A stretch of 64,000 nucleotides of DNA from Marinospirillum alkaliphilum DSM 21637 (GTDB lineage: Bacteria; Pseudomonadota; Gammaproteobacteria; Pseudomonadales; Halomonadaceae). The notes beneath the pieces are model-generated. The model saw only the letters and a program-made list of their open reading frames with translations, was not told where the DNA came from and did no database searches. Positions within the stretch are counted from its first letter, which is position 1. The number at the start of each line of letters is the position of its first letter. Positions 61,368 through 64,000 of this stretch are shown here, piece by piece. The DNA lies in contig NZ_FPJW01000006.1 in NCBI RefSeq assembly GCF_900119735.1, positions 1 to 64,000 on the forward strand. The letters are read 5' to 3'. Both the position numbers and the translations under genes were made by a program.

Positions 61368-62634
61368 ATACCCAGGCCAGTGTCAGCCCGCGCAGGGCAT
61401 TAAACACCAGCAAGGCCGCCCACAAGCCATGATTGCCCCAATCCTGCAATAACCACCAGGCCAGCAGGTAACCGGCCAGTGAAAGCAGCAGGGTATTGCG
61501 CATGGCATCCGTCCAGGTGGCCCCGATGAACACTCCATCAAACAGATAACACCAGAGTGATACCGGCAGAATCAGCCACAACCAAGGCAGGTGGTTTTCC
61601 GCCACCTGACGCACCTCCGGCAGATCGGTAAGCCGGTGGATCAGCCATGCACCACCCAGCCAGACCAACAGTGTCAGCAGCAAAGCGGTGACGACTGATA
61701 AAAACAGCCCGGCACGAAAAACCTGCACTGCTTCCTGATGGCTGCGGGCAAAAGCAGCACCAAAACGTGCTTCCACCGCCTGAGCAAAACCATCCAGCAA
61801 ATAACTGGATAACATCACCAGCTGCATCAACACCGCATTAGCAGCCAGCACTTCGTTACCCTGCTGGGCACCCTGACGGGTGAAAAAGGCCAGTGCCAGC
61901 AGCAGCGCCAGGGTACGCACAAACAGGTCACTGTTCACCTGAATCAACCTTTTGAGAGCGGCTGCGTCAGCAGTGGGGCGTTGCAGGGGAATGCCCAACT
62001 GACGGCAGGTGCGCAACAACCAGAATAGTCCAGCCACAGCAGCGGCCCATTCCGCCAACAGACTGGCCAGTGCCACACCGTTGCTGGTCATGCCCAACTC
62101 CAGTACAAACCACAGATCCAGCAGGATATTTATACCGTTAGCTAATATCAGCAGGGCCAACACCACTCGACTGCGCCCCAGGCCGATGGCAACACCCAGC
62201 ACCACGTATTGCATCAAAACCGCAGGAGCACTCCACAGACGAATGCTGATGTACTCTGCCGCCAGCAGACGGGTTTCCGGTTCACCATCCAGCAGTGTCA
62301 GCAGCCACGGCACCAACGGCCGCAGCAGTTGCAGTGTCAATCCCAGCAAAAACGCCAGCCCCAGTGCCTGTAAAATCAATCGGCCCAGTGCAGCCTGATC
62401 CTGCCTGCCCCAGGCCTGAGCCACCAAGCCAGTGGTGCCCATGCGCAGAAAACCAAAACCCCAGTACAAAAAGCTGAACACCACCGCACCCAGCGCCACT
62501 GCCGCGAGGTAACGACCATCCGGCAAATGCCCCAGCACTGCCGTATCCACCAACCCCAGCAGTGGAATGGTGCAATTGGACAACAAAATCGGCCAGGCCA
62601 GACGAAACAAAGGGCGGGTTTGAGCAGGGAGCAT
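61309..62634 (-). CDS. MATE-family efflux transporter (DinF-like)
   Basis: A 441-residue membrane antiporter with twelve predicted helices. FRLAWPILLSNCTIPLLGLVDTAVLGHLPDGRYLAAVALGAVVFSFLYWGFGFLRMGTTGLVAQAWGR is the DinF-branch signature. EVLAANAVLMQLVMLSSYLLDGFAQAVEARFGAAFAR marks the second half. It exports toxic cations or drugs with Na+ or H+. Its Pro/His-rich C-terminus (TPPPHHNC) overlaps the GNAT gene. Confidence 0.94.
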   Translation of the reverse strand: MLPAQTRPLFRLAWPILLSNCTIPLLGLVDTAVLGHLPDGRYLAAVALGAVVFSFLYWGFGFLRMGTTGLVAQAWGRQDQAALGRLILQALGLAFLLGLTLQLLRPLVPWLLTLLDGEPETRLLAAEYISIRLWSAPAVLMQYVVLGVAIGLGRSRVVLALLILANGINILLDLWFVLELGMTSNGVALASLLAEWAAAVAGLFWLLRTCRQLGIPLQRPTADAAALKRLIQVNSDLFVRTLALLLALAFFTRQGAQQGNEVLAANAVLMQLVMLSSYLLDGFAQAVEARFGAAFARSHQEAVQVFRAGLFLSVVTALLLTLLVWLGGAWLIHRLTDLPEVRQVAENHLPWLWLILPVSLWCYLFDGVFIGATWTDAMRNTLLLSLAGYLLAWWLLQDWGNHGLWAALLVFNALRGLTLAWVFRKRFHATTPDTPPPHHNC

Positions 62635-62724
62635 GGAAATGTGCCGTTGGGAATGGGTGTTGGCTTATTGTTGGGCTTTACGCAATAATGAACAGAGCAT
62701 GTCCAAGTGTTCTAGGAGGTATCT

Positions 62725-62940
62725 ATGATACGCGAGACCAAACCCTTGCATTATGGTAAAACCGAATCTTCGCATGAGCAGAAGGCCGGATCTCTAGATG
62801 ATTGTAAATTATATAACTCTGATGATGCCGATATGTATCAGATACTTCAGACGGTTTCTATTCGTGTAGCTGAATCTGTAGCCAGGGCAGACCTGATCCA
62901 TAAGCAGCGTCTACAGAAGATTCATGCGGCCACCATCTAG
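62725..62940 (+). CDS. Putative antitoxin of the zeta-type module
   Basis: A 71-residue protein (start MIRETKPLHYGKTESSHEQ) with an acidic middle (DDCKLYNSDDADMYQ) and a helical C-terminus (VRAESV-like SIRVAESVARADLIHKQRL). I know no named family for it. It has an excellent AGGAGG five bases upstream and lies two bases before the zeta toxin gene. Small proteins directly upstream of chromosomal zeta-toxin genes act as antitoxins in characterised modules, so this is the likely role. The DNA is more AT-rich than its neighbours. Confidence 0.7.
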   Translation: MIRETKPLHYGKTESSHEQKAGSLDDCKLYNSDDADMYQILQTVSIRVAESVARADLIHKQRLQKIHAATI

Positions 62941-62942
62941 CC

Positions 62943-63560
62943 ATGAGAAAACCAGTATTGGCAATCATTGCTGGCCCTAATGGATCAGGAAAAACCACGA
63001 TTACTGAGGTTCTTTTACAGCATCAATGGCTGAAAGAATGTGTGTATATCAACCCGGATAACCTTGCTCGGGATCTGGGAGACTGGAACGACCCGAAACT
63101 ATCCCTGCAGGCTGCAAATCAGGCCGCTGAGTTACGTGAAAAGCTGCTGAAAGAGCAAAAATCCATAGCGTTTGAAACGGTGTTTTCTGCACCTGATAAG
63201 CTGGATTACCTGAAGCGGGCGAAACAGGCAGGTTATTTTACTAGGCTATTTTTTGTCTCCACCAGTTGCCCTTCAATCAATGCTGCCCGTATCACCAAAA
63301 GGTATTTGCTGGGTGGCCATGAAGTGCCTATTTCCAAGATCGTTGAGCGTTATTACAAATCCATCCAGCAAGCGGCGGATGCAATTCCTTATGTTGATCG
63401 CTTGGATGTTTTTGATAACAGCCAGGAAGGTGAGGGTGTCTGGCTGCGTCTGTTCAAATTCGGTCCCGAGTACCGGATGAAACTGATGATTGGTCAAGAT
63501 CAGTTGCCAAGCTGGTCTGCTTCGCTTTATCAAACAGCAACTGAGCTTCAGACAAGCTAA
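62943..63560 (+). CDS. Zeta-toxin-family ATPase
   Basis: A 205-residue P-loop kinase. It begins VLAIIAGPNGSGKTTITEVLL (Walker A). CVYINPDNLARDL and KSIAFETVFSAPDKLDYLKRAKQAGYFTRLFFVST are the zeta-toxin signature, with the FETVxS loop and LRVxxR-like TKRYLLGGHEVP. Zeta toxins phosphorylate UDP-N-acetylglucosamine and block wall synthesis. It is short and lacks the long C-terminal part of plasmid zeta. With the small upstream gene it makes a toxin-antitoxin pair. Confidence 0.88.
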   Translation: MRKPVLAIIAGPNGSGKTTITEVLLQHQWLKECVYINPDNLARDLGDWNDPKLSLQAANQAAELREKLLKEQKSIAFETVFSAPDKLDYLKRAKQAGYFTRLFFVSTSCPSINAARITKRYLLGGHEVPISKIVERYYKSIQQAADAIPYVDRLDVFDNSQEGEGVWLRLFKFGPEYRMKLMIGQDQLPSWSASLYQTATELQTS

Positions 63561-63706
63561 CCTGATGGCTTTCAAGTACTGGTTTGGCAGGATTTAGTAA
63601 CCTGCATCTGGTTTTTTCTCAATCGGCATTATATGCTCTGGTGCGGATCGAATGATCGGTCCACGTCGCTGGGACGGTTCCCGGCGCTGACGCTATCGAG
63701 TGTATT

Positions 63707-64000
63707 ATGAGCAAAGACACCTCTGGTGTGCCTTCTGCACGCCGTTTTTCCCGTATTGATCGCCTGCCTCCTTATGTATTCAACATCACTGCCGAGCTGA
63801 AGATGGCGGCTCGCCGTCGTGGTGAGGACATCATTGATTTCAGCATGGGCAACCCGGATGGCGCCACACCGCCACACATTGTTGAAAAACTCTGTGCCGT
63901 GGCTCAGCGTGAAAACACCCACGGTTATTCCACTTCTCGCGGCATTCCGCGCCTGCGCCGGGCCATTGCCAACTGGTATCAACAGCGTTTTGATGTGCAG
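63707..64000 (+). CDS. alaC: Alanine transaminase AlaC (5' part)
   Basis: The first 98 codons of a PLP-dependent class I aminotransferase, cut by the window edge. [51 protein letters not shown] and [21 protein letters not shown] are near-standard for AlaC. It makes alanine from pyruvate and glutamate. The ATG at 63707 has only GAG in the ribosome-site position. PLP lysine is beyond the window. Confidence 0.95.
   Translation, partial: MSKDTSGVPSARRFSRIDRLPPYVFNITAELKMAARRRGEDIIDFSMGNPDGATPPHIVEKLCAVAQRENTHGYSTSRGIPRLRRAIANWYQQRFDVQ

Noticed and set aside
1-64000. CRISPR array, rRNA operon, tRNA genes or prophage
   Set aside because: No regularly spaced repeats, no rRNA or complete tRNA sequence, and no phage structural or integrase genes were found.

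Overview
The window is a typical gammaproteobacterial chromosome segment. The gene content points to a Pseudomonadales/Oceanospirillales-like relative: a bkd branched-chain keto-acid dehydrogenase operon, fumC, metG, acnA, rlmD, yaeQ, dgkA, ychJ and alaC, plus RND, MATE and c-di-GMP genes. The placement is an inference from gene families; there is no 16S gene here. Genes are dense, and no stretch over 300 bases lacks a gene.

Left edge (1-3.3 kb) is an accessory patch. It holds the right end of an IS21-family element, an NTF2-like gene, a truncated orphan higA, a Phd/RelE-type pair, and ccdAB on the opposite strand with a clear self-regulated promoter. A foldback at 1751-1826 resembles an integron attC site. 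From 3.2 to 9.4 kb come an acetyltransferase, a tiny ORF copying the end of ychJ, an exported hydrolase, and a MarR regulator divergent from an RND efflux pair that may be translated through a 23-residue leader.

10-24 kb is a signalling and envelope region. It has a PAS protein coupled to a CheB-CheR-PAS fusion, two Crp/Fnr regulators, small membrane proteins and lipoproteins (DUF3185, lmo0937, DUF4398, OmpA-like), two diguanylate cyclases, an HD-GYP protein, dgkA, and a secreted DUF151-PDZ protein.

24.4-29.5 kb is the most intriguing operon: a LolA-like periplasmic protein, two FtsX/LolC-type permeases, an ABC ATPase and an outer-membrane beta-barrel, tightly packed. It looks like a complete envelope-spanning lipid or lipoprotein route. 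YaeQ, small DUF genes, a DNA glycosylase, YaiI, a YitT-type protein and a cold-shock protein follow.

33-64 kb is mostly housekeeping: fumC (its ribosome site buried in a strong hairpin), metG, bkdA1-bkdA2-bkdB, glutaminyl cyclase, racemase, a LysR regulator, a carbenicillinase-like class A beta-lactamase, acnA, FrnE-like and PNPOx-like proteins, transporters, rlmD, a hemerythrin gene disrupted by an 8-bp duplication, SulP, an Fe-S CCG protein, ABC and MATE exporters, a zeta-toxin module, and the start of alaC.
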